A DNA stretch of 64,000 bases from Margaritifera margaritifera (Eukaryota; Mollusca; Bivalvia; Unionida; Margaritiferidae), in NCBI GenBank assembly GCA_029931535.1, contig JAQPZY010001129.1, positions 682,001 to 746,000 on the forward strand. The letters are read 5' to 3'. Positions 48,291 through 59,256 of this stretch are shown one piece after another. The notes beneath the pieces were generated by a model, which worked only from the letters and a program-made list of their open reading frames with translations, ran no database searches and was not told where the DNA came from. Position numbers and translations under genes: made by a program. Position 1 is the first letter of the stretch. Each line of letters opens with the position of its first letter.

Positions 48291-48362
48291 TCTACAATGT
48301 TTGCATGAAATCATTAATAGAACAATCAGCATAGACCCATGAGCTGCTGATGTATTATGTGT
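48291..48362. mobile_element. MITE-A residual half at the satellite edge
   Basis: TAATAGAACAATCAGCATAG, ACCCATGAGCTGCTGATG and TATTATGTG align with CAGTAGAACAAACAACATAG, ACCCTGATCTGTCAGC and CATTATGCG of MITE-A (10578-10623). The terminal repeat is not present beyond it. Confidence 0.65.
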
Positions 48363-48567
48363 CTTTTATATTTTTTTTACCTTTACCTTTATCTTTTATG
48401 TACCTTTTCAAGAATTTTAACATTTTTACCTTTTACCTTTTATCTTGTATTTACATTGAATTGGAAGGGTTTGTCTTCATAAAGTATTGTGCAGTATTTA
48501 CCACCAAATTGTTAAAACTTAACTTTAATTGGCATTAAACAACCAGGCTTGTGCTGACATGCTGTTA

Positions 48568-48592
48568 AACCACACACACACACACACACACA
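48568..48592. repeat. (CA)n microsatellite
   Basis: About eleven CA units following GCTGTTAAACCACA. Confidence 0.95.
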
Positions 48593-49902
48593 ACAATTTT
48601 TTGGTTAAAAAAATATAACTATACACATGCCTTATTTCATCATGTTTCCATATACACATTCTCTATGTACATTCCTTAAGTAATAATTATGGGTAAATGC
48701 TCAACAAAAGTGTGCAGAACTTTTTTAAAAAGTCGTTGGTCACATTAATGACTTAAGATAACTGCAACAGTGATTGACACATAAATATTCTTTTAATTTA
48801 CTTCAATACTCACTAATCATGCATGCCACAAGTGTTTTATTACAAAATGTGTATTGGAAAACTTTTTTTGAATAGACCACACAAATGTTTGCAAAACATC
48901 CTTCTTGATCTACTTTAAGAATGAAACAATTAGTACTGGAACTTATGGCACCAAGTGCTGTAAGAAGGTAATTATATTTCATTTCAATCTTTCAATCCTC
49001 ATTTTATATTTCAAAAGTCAAATTTTGATTTGTACCTCTGCCTTTCTATGCTCAAGCCCAGTTCCAGCAAATACAAGAGTGGTTCAAGGGTAATTAAGAA
49101 GTCAGATATCCAAGGTTGGCAGTTTCCTGTAGGTTATCAAGCTCACTAGGCCTCAAGGATCACCTGGCTGAGAGAGTGCTGGATAAACTGTTTAAAACTT
49201 GTTGTGCAAATGAGATAAAATAAATACACTTCAAACTTTTTTAATAGTGAATTACTTACTTTTGTTCCAAAACCCACAGCAGGATAGAAAAAGAACTAGT
49301 TTCCTTAATATGTTCCTTTTGGAAACATAATCAATTTTTTCATAAAGGGGGTCCCTGATATGACCTAATTTTAAGGCATTCTAAGAAGATAATGTGTGAC
49401 TTTTCATGTGTATATGTGTATGTTGTGCTTTAAATTTAACAAATTCTAACACTCATCCATCCCAGCTGAGAGACTAACAAAACCATTGATTGCTGGGCTA
49501 CCGAGAAATGGCAAAGCCCCGAGTCTGTGTTTGGGTGATGATTTATGAAATATTACCTTCATAAGTGTTAGAACAACACAAGTGGTCAAACAGACAGGTT
49601 GCTATCTGTCAGACCATTGACAAGATATTTTTATAGCAAAGGCACAATGCACCAAGAAAGCCCACCCTAATCCTTTTAGTGACCCAGATCAAATTAAGTG
49701 ATAAAGCTTAGTATGTAATTTAATACATACATGTATAGAATAGTATTTATGTAATATTTTAAATGATGAAAGGATATGTCAGTGAAAAGAACTATGGGGT
49801 GCCTTTGAAACCTATAAAACTTTACAAAAACAGACACATGAGATATCCCAATGTCAGACTCTTTCTTTCCAAACATTCCACTTTTTATGATCTGCAAAAT
49901 GG
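48593..49902. other. Nothing firmly recognised
   Basis: No gene supported. A short acceptor/donor-bounded stretch near 48921-48967 is discussed under rejected items. Confidence 0.4.
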
Positions 49903-49999
49903 TACAGTTGAACCTGTCTTGAAAGACAACCAGAACCCCTTCTACCAAAAAACCATTGTCTCGCAAAGCAGAAGGTCTCTCATGACAGGTTCTACTGTA
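49903..49999. mobile_element. MITE-B copy 3 (short)
   Basis: TA-CAGTTGAACCTGTCTTGAAA at the left and CATGACAGGTTCTACTG-TA at the right, with a GGTCTCTCATGACAGG repeat. 97 bp including TA flanks; one internal subrepeat fewer than the copy at 11305. Confidence 0.8.
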
Positions 50000-50282
50000 C
50001 CACCAACTAAATATAATATTCTAAATCTAGATAACAAGTGTATATGCTTATTTTTTAAATTAGTGATGGATGTATGTTCTAGGTTTGGGTATGGGCTTAT
50101 CAACAGCATACGTATCCATCCAACCTGGTATATGCCAAGTCACTTCACACCCTAATTATTTTGTGATGGTCTAAAATGGGTATATTGTTTAGCTTCATAT
50201 TTCTGCAAATGTTCATTATCAAATAGATTAACTGAATCAAAGACATCTAGATTTGTTGATGGCCTCAACTCGGTGACTCTAG
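50000..50282. other. Nothing recognised
   Basis: Short gap between MITE-B copy 3 and the foldback element. Confidence 0.4.
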
Positions 50283-50437
50283 TATTCGCCTACCCTCCCA
50301 TTTGTTTGTACCCCTCTACTAATTTTAAAAATGAAAAGCATCAAGGATATAAAAAATACACAAAACTTAGTAATTTTCATTTCTAAAATCAATGGGGGCT
50401 GGGGGGTACAAACAAATGAGAGGGTAAGCAAATACAA
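50283..50437. mobile_element. Foldback (palindromic) miniature element
   Basis: TTCGCCTACCCTCCCATTTG-TTTGTACCCC at the left is the reverse complement, with three mismatches, of GGGGTACAAACAAATGAGAG-GGTAAGCAAA at the right. Inner AAAATGAAAAGC and ATTTTCATTTC also pair. The transcript would fold into a hairpin of about 155 nt. Only one copy was seen, so element status is inferred. Confidence 0.65.
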
Positions 50438-51429
50438 TAGATACATTTGTATTCTAACTGAACTAGCCATGTTAAAAAAAATTATTATTATTAATTAGTA
50501 GTAGTAGTATTAGTATTAATTGCCTCTCTGTGATGAGGAGTTACAGAAAAAAGGCATATATATCCTTACTCATTACATTTATATTCTGCATGTGCACTTT
50601 TTTCTAATACAAAAGACGTAGTTTATATATGATTTTGTTTTCTTCATAAATGCTTAATTTTGCATATGCACCTTGTACTGCCTGGCATCCAGAGTTGACA
50701 CTATTGGTACTAGTTCATTCAACTGAATGTAATGGTATTGCTTTCCCAATCAGTATGAAGAAAGACAATATAGCTTTTAATTAACACAACTTTTATTTAA
50801 ATGGAAAGCCGTGGCACTTTCATTACTTACAAAGATGTATACACTTTGTGGAAATGTATGTAGCACAAATTACCGGTAATGTATTTAACTGAAAATCCAT
50901 TCTATCATTTAAAGGAAGAACTATTGTACATGTTTCACAGAAAACCGAAGTCACAGGCATTTGCCAATCAGTCCTAATATAAGTTGTGATGTTTATACTC
51001 TTTAAATAATGGCTTGTATTTCTACTTGCAGCTTTAGAGAAGCACTTGTCACAAATATGGGGCAATATTGGCAATATCAACACAGAATAGACAATAAAAA
51101 CTGTTGTAAACTAGGAGGAAATATATTTGATTTATAATTCATTACGGTAGAAATTTAGTACTTAAATGCAGCAAAAGGTGACAGGTTAACTTACTCTGGG
51201 AATAATAATGTCTCCTTTTTAAAATGTCCTGAACCACTTTGTGCTTAATAAGAAACCTTATCGGCAAATATAAATTGCATTTTTGATGAACTACAGTGGA
51301 ATTAACATGGTCAATTATTTCAGAAGCAAATCGTGTACCATCTGTATAGTACAACACAACAGACTTTCATAGCATGTCCCATATTAATAGAAACTTTACT
51401 CAGAATACACTATTGAAAGTACAGGTTCA
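50438..51429. other. Nothing recognised
   Basis: AT-rich, with a short run of TAGTAG/TTATTA near 50485-50520; no gene. Confidence 0.45.
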
Positions 51430-51620
51430 TACAGTACTTCATCATTATAACACTGTCCATAGGAGCCATAGAGTATACCACCTTACAGTGAGACTGCCTT
51501 ATAATGAAGTATGATACATGTAATTTTGCTACATATTCTACATAATAAAATGTGATCCATAGCCATGCCCATCTTATAACATGGTATTATAATGAAAGGC
51601 TTTATTGTTAGGGATTCCAA
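51430..51620. mobile_element. MITE-C copy 2, right end decayed
   Basis: TACAGTACTTCATCATTATA at the left, then GAGTATACCACCTTACAGTG, GACTGCCTTATAATGAAGTA and GATCCATAGCCATGCCCATC, all in the same order as 23867-24059. The right terminal repeat is degenerate (ATTGTTAGGGATTCC). Confidence 0.75.
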
Positions 51621-52135
51621 CATTATCCAGTTTAGGAAAGTTTCACTGTCATTTGATATATAGAGCTCTTGCCATGCATTATACGAGAAACAGTATATCA
51701 TGATAATTGTTCTTACACATACATATATACAGAGGTGCAACTTCAAATCTTGGGCCCCCATGCAATAAATCAGAAATAAAATGCCCCCCCCCTCCAAATA
51801 AAAAAACTTGGGATTTTTGACCCCTTTTTGTATCTACCCCTCATTGCAGGAGCTTTGGGAGTGGTAGTTATGCCTGTGTGTGTGTTTCAATCTATTTTTA
51901 AAATCTGATACTGGAAATACAATTTTAAAGAGAAAAATCCAACCTTTCTTTATAATTTTAACCTACTGTATTATGAGGAGTCATGAATACTAACAAATGC
52001 AATTATGTAATAATGACAGGAGCAAAAGAAATATTCCTCTATGTTCGTTATGTCATTACCTCTATGAACATGGAACATGCTGCTGTACTGACCAGCATAG
52101 GTAGATGGCATGTTTCAGGTCTTGGTTGACATTCA
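51621..52135. other. Nothing recognised
   Basis: Contains a C-run near 51783 and a GTGTGTGTG patch near 51876; no element boundary or gene. Confidence 0.4.
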
Positions 52136-52340
52136 TACCATATACACTCGCATACAAGTCAGATCCAACTGCAAACTAAATAGACTCGGATCTGCCGACG
52201 CATAATGTGCTGGCAGATCTGGGTTTATGCAGTTTGTTAGGAGTGATCAGTAGAACAAATTACAAAGATTCTGATCTGCCGTTCCATAATGCATATTTTG
52301 TTTGCAGTTGGACCTGACTTATAAGCAAGTATATATGGTA
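52136..52340. mobile_element. MITE-A, complete copy
   Basis: The left end TACCATATACACTCGCATAC through CAGATCCAACTGCAAAC (52136-52175) is an inverted repeat of the right end GTTTGCAGTTGGACC through AGTATATATGGTA (52300-52340). The interior contains two smaller inverted pairs around GGCAGATCTGGGTTTATG and GATTCTGATCTGCC. No coding region. Truncated at 10535-10686 and source-like for the 47 kb satellite. Confidence 0.85.
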
Positions 52341-52366
52341 CATGTACTACAGTAAAACTTCATTAA

Positions 52367-52966
52367 CTCATTAACCACAGGAGATTATTTTCATTTTTGC
52401 CTGAAATGGGGGTAGGAAACGCATTTTGGGGGTTACTTCTGAATGCAGCAAAACACATCTGCTTAAGAAAGTTTTTCATTTAGCCGGATGCTTAGGTGTA
52501 TCAGAAACATTGTTTTTGATTGGCTATTATGCTCGCGCATGTACATAAGGGTAAAAGATGGATTTTTTTTTTTCGTATTGGATCCCCGATTTTTGTGTTC
52601 TGCCCCTTTTTACTCCAAATCTCAAACTTATCCTACTTTTTGCAAAGGTTCATCTGTCTATGTGCAGTTCAGACTGGTCTGCTTTAGATCTAAGGCCAAA
52701 AAGTCTAAAATCCGGACACAAACTCAGGTTCCAGAACTGGCAATTTTTACCTAAAAAAAATTGGGTCTCAAAGAATGCATTTTTTTCTCTGTATTTTTTA
52801 ATGCGAGTAGAAAGTCGACATTATTTGGTATCATTGTAGAGCTACATCTGTCTACTTTCCTGAAATACCATCCACTTTAGTGTATCCTAAATGATGTTCA
52901 CGTTACAGAGCTCGGAAGAGGGGTAGAACCTCATGATGCGTAAATGTGGCACTAGGGGTTAATGAG
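52367..52966. mobile_element. TTAA-flanked 600-bp element with short inverted ends
   Basis: TTAA (52363-52366) precedes CTCATTAACCACAG. The right end, in reverse complement, reads CTCATTAACCCCTAG and is followed by TTAA (52967-52970). The ends match over 10 bp. A TTAA duplication with short inverted ends is the pattern of piggyBac-type elements. No transposase was recognised inside, so it would be non-autonomous. The 88- and 93-codon open frames inside have no recognised domain. Confidence 0.6.
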
Positions 52967-52970
52967 TTAA

Positions 52971-54985
52971 ACCAGAGACTGCTGAGGACTAAAACTTTGA
53001 GTTATAGAGGCATCCAGCATACAGAGGTTACATTTAAGTATTAATTCAATGGTCTTCTCAGGGTCAAAATACATGGCCTGTACAAAGAATACCAGGTTAG
53101 ACAGGACCTGGTTTATGGCAGTTTCAATGTATACTGTGTCAACTTGTACATGGGTATATATGGAAGTATAAAATATCTGTCATTTCAGAAATACATCTAA
53201 GATCAAACACTGGCCAGAGGGGAAATACCTGAAAAAGGGCATAGGTGATTTGTACTGAGGAGGCAAGGGAATATACAGATTGCTACAAAAATGCAGGGTC
53301 TAAAAATCATGTCAGAAAGGTAAATATTGTCATTTTTTAAAAATCTAACCAGAGAGCAACTAATTTACTGAAACAAACCCAGCAAATTTCTTGTAGATTT
53401 TATTTTAAAAAGCATTTATGAACATCCTTCATGCAAAGTTCTCTTCTCTACCAGGGAAAATCTTTTAGGCTTTACTTTTACTTCACTCTTATCAAAATGT
53501 ATTCAATTAATATCACTTGTCTATTGAATGGTTCATTGGTTATAAAAACAATAATAAATCAAAGTACTTGAAGTACTGTAAAGCTTCTACAGGATGCTTG
53601 ATTGCTTGATTGCTTTTTATCCTAGGATGTGTGTGCAACGTGAAATCTTATCTTGAAATAATTTTGAGGAATCAATTAATCAACTCTTTAAAAAAGTTTA
53701 TCACATTAGTCTCAGCTATGCAGTATGGATCAAACCTGCAGTTCTCTGGTTCTCTGATAGCTGCAGATTTTGCAAATTATAGCCTTTTTTCCCTTTAAGT
53801 AGAAAATGCATGTGCATCTAATATATCCAAAACATTTTGAAATGTTGATTATGATGCTATGATTGTCTCCAAGTTTACTAAATAAGAAACTTTGTGTCAG
53901 TTTGTATGCTTGTTTAAATTACCTTGAACAATATGAGGGAAGAAGAGAGAGTGAAAGAATGTACTATGTAAGTAGGAGATAGGATGAGAGACCAGTAGAT
54001 AGCACACAAACTTTCCATGCGGCTCACAAAGTAAATGAGGGTGATGGCATAAGGTGTCCAGCCACAGCCTTAAAAAGTCTGTAAATTTCAATATTTTGTT
54101 GTTTGTATTGCATATCTACTACTTTTTAATCAACAGTATACAGACTATATAAAATGCATCATAAGAACATCAAATCTATATTCCAGCCTGTGGATGACAG
54201 CTGGCAGTCAATAGATAATTAGATAATTACAATGGTCTACAGGTATCAGCTGCTACTTGGCCTGTGGTGCATGCACACGTTGACCCTAATGGGGACAGAT
54301 TAGATTGACTCTACTGGATATAGGTAAACTGAATTGTACTATAATTTTTCTATTACTACACACCAGGTAATACATTTACTCTATTTCCCTACATATTTCA
54401 AAGCTGGCCACAATAAGGATTTTTTTCAGTCAATTTTTATATTATTATGAGCTACCCCACAGAATGACCCTGCATTCTGAGTATAGCTTCTTATGTTGTC
54501 ACAAGCCACATATACACTCCTTTTTAAAAGAAGTGTATATACAATCCTCACCAAAGAAGCATTCACATGTGCCTCGCTATGATGAGCCAAAGCTAGTTCT
54601 TTTTAAGTGGGTTTTTATATTGGCTGTGTGAGTTTGAGGCAAAAGTGAAAGGGTGTACTGATACAACTTCTTCAGAACTACAAAGCTTAAGTTGTCAAAA
54701 AATATAAAATTATAACCTTAGATTGGAATTTACATCATATTGTTTCAAATGTGAAGGTAACAAATGAAAATATTGTATATAAAACTGGATAGCAAGTCTT
54801 AGGGCTCACAGGATATGAATAATTTATGAGATTAACTTAATGGAGAAAATCAGTTATCTCCAGTGAATAGTCCATTGTACACTGTTTTTTAAAGTACAAA
54901 ATCAATGACTCTATCTTAATATCCAAGGTGATTTACTCTTGCAAGTGAAAATTCATGCTATTTTTGAATTAGCAGTAATTCAGCT
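52971..54985. other. Nothing recognised
   Basis: AT-rich; open frames up to 64 codons only. Confidence 0.45.
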
Positions 54986-55108
54986 TCTAGTGGCAGTATG
55001 TGCCTAATAGCAAACCCATGGAACATTTGCCCGCCCGAAAATGTTTATGTCACAGTGGCAGTGTGTGCCCAATAGCAAACCCATGGGACATTTGCCCACC
55101 CAAAAATG
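54986..55108. repeat. ~66-bp tandem duplication at the LINE edge
   Basis: AGTGGCAGTATGTGCCTAAT...ATTTGCCCGCCCGAAAATG is repeated as AGTGGCAGTGTGTGCCCAAT...ATTTGCCCACCCAAAAATG. Confidence 0.85.
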
Positions 55109-56070
55109 AAGACGTTAGCAGTGGATAGTTCTATGTCACATGGTAGATCTCTGACATAGAGCAGAAAGAGTAATGGTCCGAGAATGGATTCTTGTGGAAT
55201 ACCTGACTTTATGAGATTATTCTCTGATAATTTAAAATAGATATGTGTTCTTGTCTACCTTCAAGACAGGATTGAAACCAATGGTTAAACTTTCATGGGT
55301 AACTTTATATATTCTGAGTTTTACGAGCAGAATTTGTGGTTACTATGATCAAAAACCTTTTTAAGGTTAAGAAACACTGTACCTACCAGGTTACCTTGAT
55401 TTATTGCTGTTAACCAATCATCGACCATTCCAGTTAGTGTAGTTACAGTGGCATGAATGTCCTCCGTGAAAGCCTGATTGTCATGAATGTAGAAAATCGG
55501 ATGATTCCAGGTAGTTCCTAAATTCATTACAAACATGTTTTTCTAATATCTTCGAAAGTGATGATAAAACTGATATTGGTCGATTCTTAATCTGATTATA
55601 TAGATCTCCCGACTTGCGATGGGAGTAACTTCTGCCAGTTTTAGATTGTCTGGAAAACTACCCGTAGAAATAGTTACACTGAATATATACATAAACAAAA
55701 AATTACTCGAGATGAGATTTTGGAATTTAGCACTTATGTCATCTAGACCTGTAACCATTTTGACATCATGTTTATCTCATTCATTTAAAATGAATTCTAC
55801 ACTTGCTGGAGGTATTTTGAAGGAATTTTCTTTGCTAAGTTTTGAGGAAATATACTCATTTAATTCATCACTTGGAAATATTTTATGATGTTGTGAAACC
55901 CACATGTTTATCATTTATGTTCACAAAGGAATCATGCAAGCCATTTGCAATTTCAAGATGTTCTTGGTGAATGTTACAGCAGATTAGTTTAAGGCATTTT
56001 TTGGTCCAAAAAAAAAAAAGATAATGAATTCTAAATAGAGTACTCAAACAGGTACAGCAATAAAACAAGA
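55109..56070 (-). pseudogene. LINE reverse transcriptase remnant (second, different LINE)
   Basis: In order on the minus strand: IANGLHDSFVNIND (~55925), GLDDISAKFQNLISSNF, SVTISTGSFPDNLKLAEVTP (~55640), DIHATVTTLTGMVDDWL, GTVFLNLKKVFDHSNHK (~55350, the FLDLxKAFDxVxH block) and IPQESILGPLLFLLYVRDLP (~55170, the GVPQGS loop). These are successive RT blocks of a non-LTR retrotransposon in the CR1/L2/Rex-like range. The catalytic-aspartate block reads FLNLKK, so the aspartate is lost. At least three frame changes separate the blocks, and the YxDD block is missing. Confidence 0.85.
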
Positions 56071-57969
56071 CTGTACACTGATTTTAACTGGGATGATATG
56101 GGTGTAGTTTGATCTGTGTAAATAAGCCCACAGGTGTATAGAGATTGTGTTCTATAACTTATATTTCAGAGTGATTCTATAAGTACATAGATAAAAAAAA
56201 CTTAAATTTTTTTTAAAAAGGTACTGTTGAGGTTGTCTATGGGATGGATCGAAGGGTTCTACTTTGGTTCAATTTGAGAAGTTGATACATGTAGTTTGTT
56301 TCACTTAAAATGGCCAACTTTCTCTCCATTTTTAACTACTAAGTGTACTTAAGGGTGTGTGTATGTTTCAACTAAATCTTCGAATCTCCTCTAACTCCAA
56401 ACCTGTTACCTCTTTTGCAACTTTTCTTGAATAGTTTACACTAAGATATCTTAGGATATACTCCAAACAGACATAAAAAATAATTAGTGTTTATTGAATA
56501 TGGATGAAACACCAGAATGCCTGAAATGACCTAACAGGAAACTTAACCAAGTTGTAACAGACAGACAGATTGATAAGTGTATATATACTTCTAGGGTAAA
56601 GCTATTAGCAGTTTTTAAGTTATAACCCAGGGGACAGTCTCCAGGAGACAGGGAGAAATCTATGGGCCAGTGCTGGCTGCATAATTGACTTGGCCTTATC
56701 ATGCCAAGAAAATCTATAATTATATCGTATAAAATGGATATAGGGTGGAGCTCTCAATGGTTTCCAACTTATGACCCAGACTCATGACCCTGAGACAATG
56801 TTGGTTTAAAGCAATGTTAACTACCGGTATCTACTTGTGCAATATTTCAAAGATAAATCCAAAGACAGTCACATGCATCATAGCAAATGGGCATGAAATT
56901 CTTTCAAAATATGTAGAAATTACAGAACAACTTCTGACCTCCCCAACCCGTCCCCCCAGTGTGGTAGGATTCATTATGATATGATTAAATTAAGCAGCCC
57001 CCACATTCCCTAAACATGAAGTGTAGCAAGCTTTTCATTGAATTTCTACTGGTAGTTTTGGAGTTATGGATTTGAAAAAACAATATTAACACCGAGTTGA
57101 TGCCTCCCCCTACAACATCATGTGGCTACATGTCCGCATTTTTCTCTGAAAAAGGTGAGACAAACATCATGATGTTCTGAGCAGTTTTTAGCAGCTGCTT
57201 GCCTCCCACGAGGTGTGCTAGGATCAAGACCCATGTTTACAAACAGATAACTTTAAAGCAAGTTTTGATCAAAAAGAGTTGTGTACATATTAAGGTACGT
57301 GTCAGTATTAACAAACACTGAATATGGTATATCTTTAAACCTGACTATATAACAAAAAGGTAAAAATGACATTTTTGGCAGCTTAGTGTGCTTTTTCAGA
57401 CACCATATCAAATGAAGGTTCATACAGTTTGTTGCTCTTTAAAATGCAAGGACTTTTCTGGGACTTTCAAAGACCTGTGTAATAATTGTCCAGGATGTAT
57501 ATCATAGTAAGTAATGAGGCAGTATACCGTTTTTTAACATACTTTTTAAACAACAAACTATAGATCAAACATGTACTTGTTTTCCTGGGATGCACTCAAA
57601 TTAATACATACAGTGCTATAATTAACTAATTAAGAATCTGAATTTCAATTTCAATCAATGAGATGGATTGCCATGACTGCAAATGTTTCAGAAAATGTGA
57701 AAGATAACCAACCTTCTTCTAAATATTCAAGCACTATGAATGAACAGGTTAATTTTCAAGTACTTTCAAGGCATTAATTTTGCCATCTTAAAATGCAAGC
57801 ACTACTGAGGTCCTGAAGGACATGTGTGATCTCTGAAAATATTTCATTCAATTCTAGTGGCATTAATATCAATCACGTTAAATTCTCATTTGAAAATAAT
57901 AAATTATCTAAAATTTTTGTAAGAAGTATGAAAAGACAAAGTAAATTTGCATTCATGTGCATGTATACT
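56071..57969. other. Nothing recognised
   Basis: No coding or repeat boundary seen; open frames up to 72 codons. Confidence 0.45.

Positions 57970-58035
<66 letters not shown>
57970..58035. repeat. Compound (GT)n(GA)n microsatellite
   Basis: (GT)n at 57970-57992 followed directly by (GA)n at 57993-58035. The GA part is a purine/pyrimidine mirror tract able to form a triplex. A 74-codon open frame across it is an artefact. Confidence 0.95.
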
Positions 58036-58036
<1 letters not shown>

Positions 58037-59214
58037 AAACCGAATTTTAGAATAATTTCAAATCCTTTACCCTATGACATTTTATCCCCCAGTCTCTTGG
58101 TTCAGTGTAAAAAGAACAAGAAAATATTCAATACAAAGCACAGCAGACAGCAAAGGTATGGTTTGTAATAAATTATTGACAGGGTAATCCATCAGAGATT
58201 TCTTATTAGTACCTGCTCTAAAGTAACTATAGGAATTATAGACTAGTCTAACCTACCAAGTCAATCACTGCATGTACTTTAATGGCATGACCTGAATTAC
58301 ATTTCCTTTAATAAATTTAGCTGAAATTAATTTAATGTCAAATATCAGCACAGATTTTATTGAATGCTTTTACATTCCATGATAGTTCTGAATATCTTAC
58401 AACTCCCATAAGAGTTTTTATTATAGTGCTTTTCATATTAGACATTTTACTTAAAATGTCATGCAAAACCTGACTATCTATACATTGATTTATGTTTTCA
58501 TGTTGACAATGTCTCGAGCCATTAACTATGTAATAGCAAGAGTTGTCTCCCGTTATTATTCAGAGTCTCCTATCCATAATTTTACTATTACATCATCACT
58601 GGCATTCAACCAATCAGAAACTGCTATTTTGGATTTGTCTGTTCATTGTAAGTAATTCACTAAGTTTCTATCCCTTTAGGTCTCTGGACTCTTATTATAA
58701 ATAAAACCCTTCTGGACTAGCTACCATTTTTGTTTTAGGCCTAATTGCATACATTTAATGCAAATAGAATGTTCACAATTATTTCCCAAAATTTCCAAGA
58801 TTCATTTTGAAAATCTGACAAATTAGTTGTTTTGGTTAGAAATACTTATGCTTACAATAATCTGCTATACCCCACTGCAGTGGCATAGCAACCACCCAAG
58901 CAACCTCTGGAACTGCAGGGGGTCTCAGGCCCAGTGGGGGCACAAAATTCCCATCAAACAACCTGTTTTATAGGGAGGGGGCCCCAATATTAACCATTGC
59001 AGAGGGGGAGGGGATTTCTTGCTACACAACAGTCCCACTGCCTGATACTTCCTCACACAGTAAACTTCTTTCGTACCTCAATCTTCTAGAACCACACCTC
59101 ATCTGTACCATCAATATGATACCAGCCCTTGGCACACATATGCATACCCGGTACTTCCTCTGTCCAAAAAAAAAAAAAAACCTTTCAAGTGAGAAGAGGG
59201 GATGAGGGACGGAT
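58036..59214. other. Nothing recognised
   Basis: 58860-59060 is G-rich (CAGGGGGTCTCAGGCCCAGT, GGGAGGGGGCCCC) and may be part of a dispersed repeat, but no second copy was seen here. Confidence 0.4.
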
Positions 59215-59256
59215 ACAGCTCACATGATTTTTGAAAACCCCATGCTTCACAGTGGA
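59215..59256 (+). repeat. Left arm of a distant inverted repeat
   Basis: ACAGCTCACATGATTTTTGA through CATGCTTCACAGTGGA is the reverse complement of 62688-62729 with about four differences. See the finding on this pair. Confidence 0.8.

Noticed and set aside
48921..48967. Possible short exon: a pyrimidine-rich CTTCTTGATCTACTTTAAG before and GTAATTAT after a frame reading NETISTGTYGTKCCKK
   Set aside because: The splice-like borders are suggestive, but the peptide matches no family I recognise and no neighbouring exon was found. Such borders are common by chance in AT-rich DNA.
57826..58050. 74-codon frame ending in an alternating R-E run
   Set aside because: The run is the (GA)n microsatellite; the upstream part has no domain.
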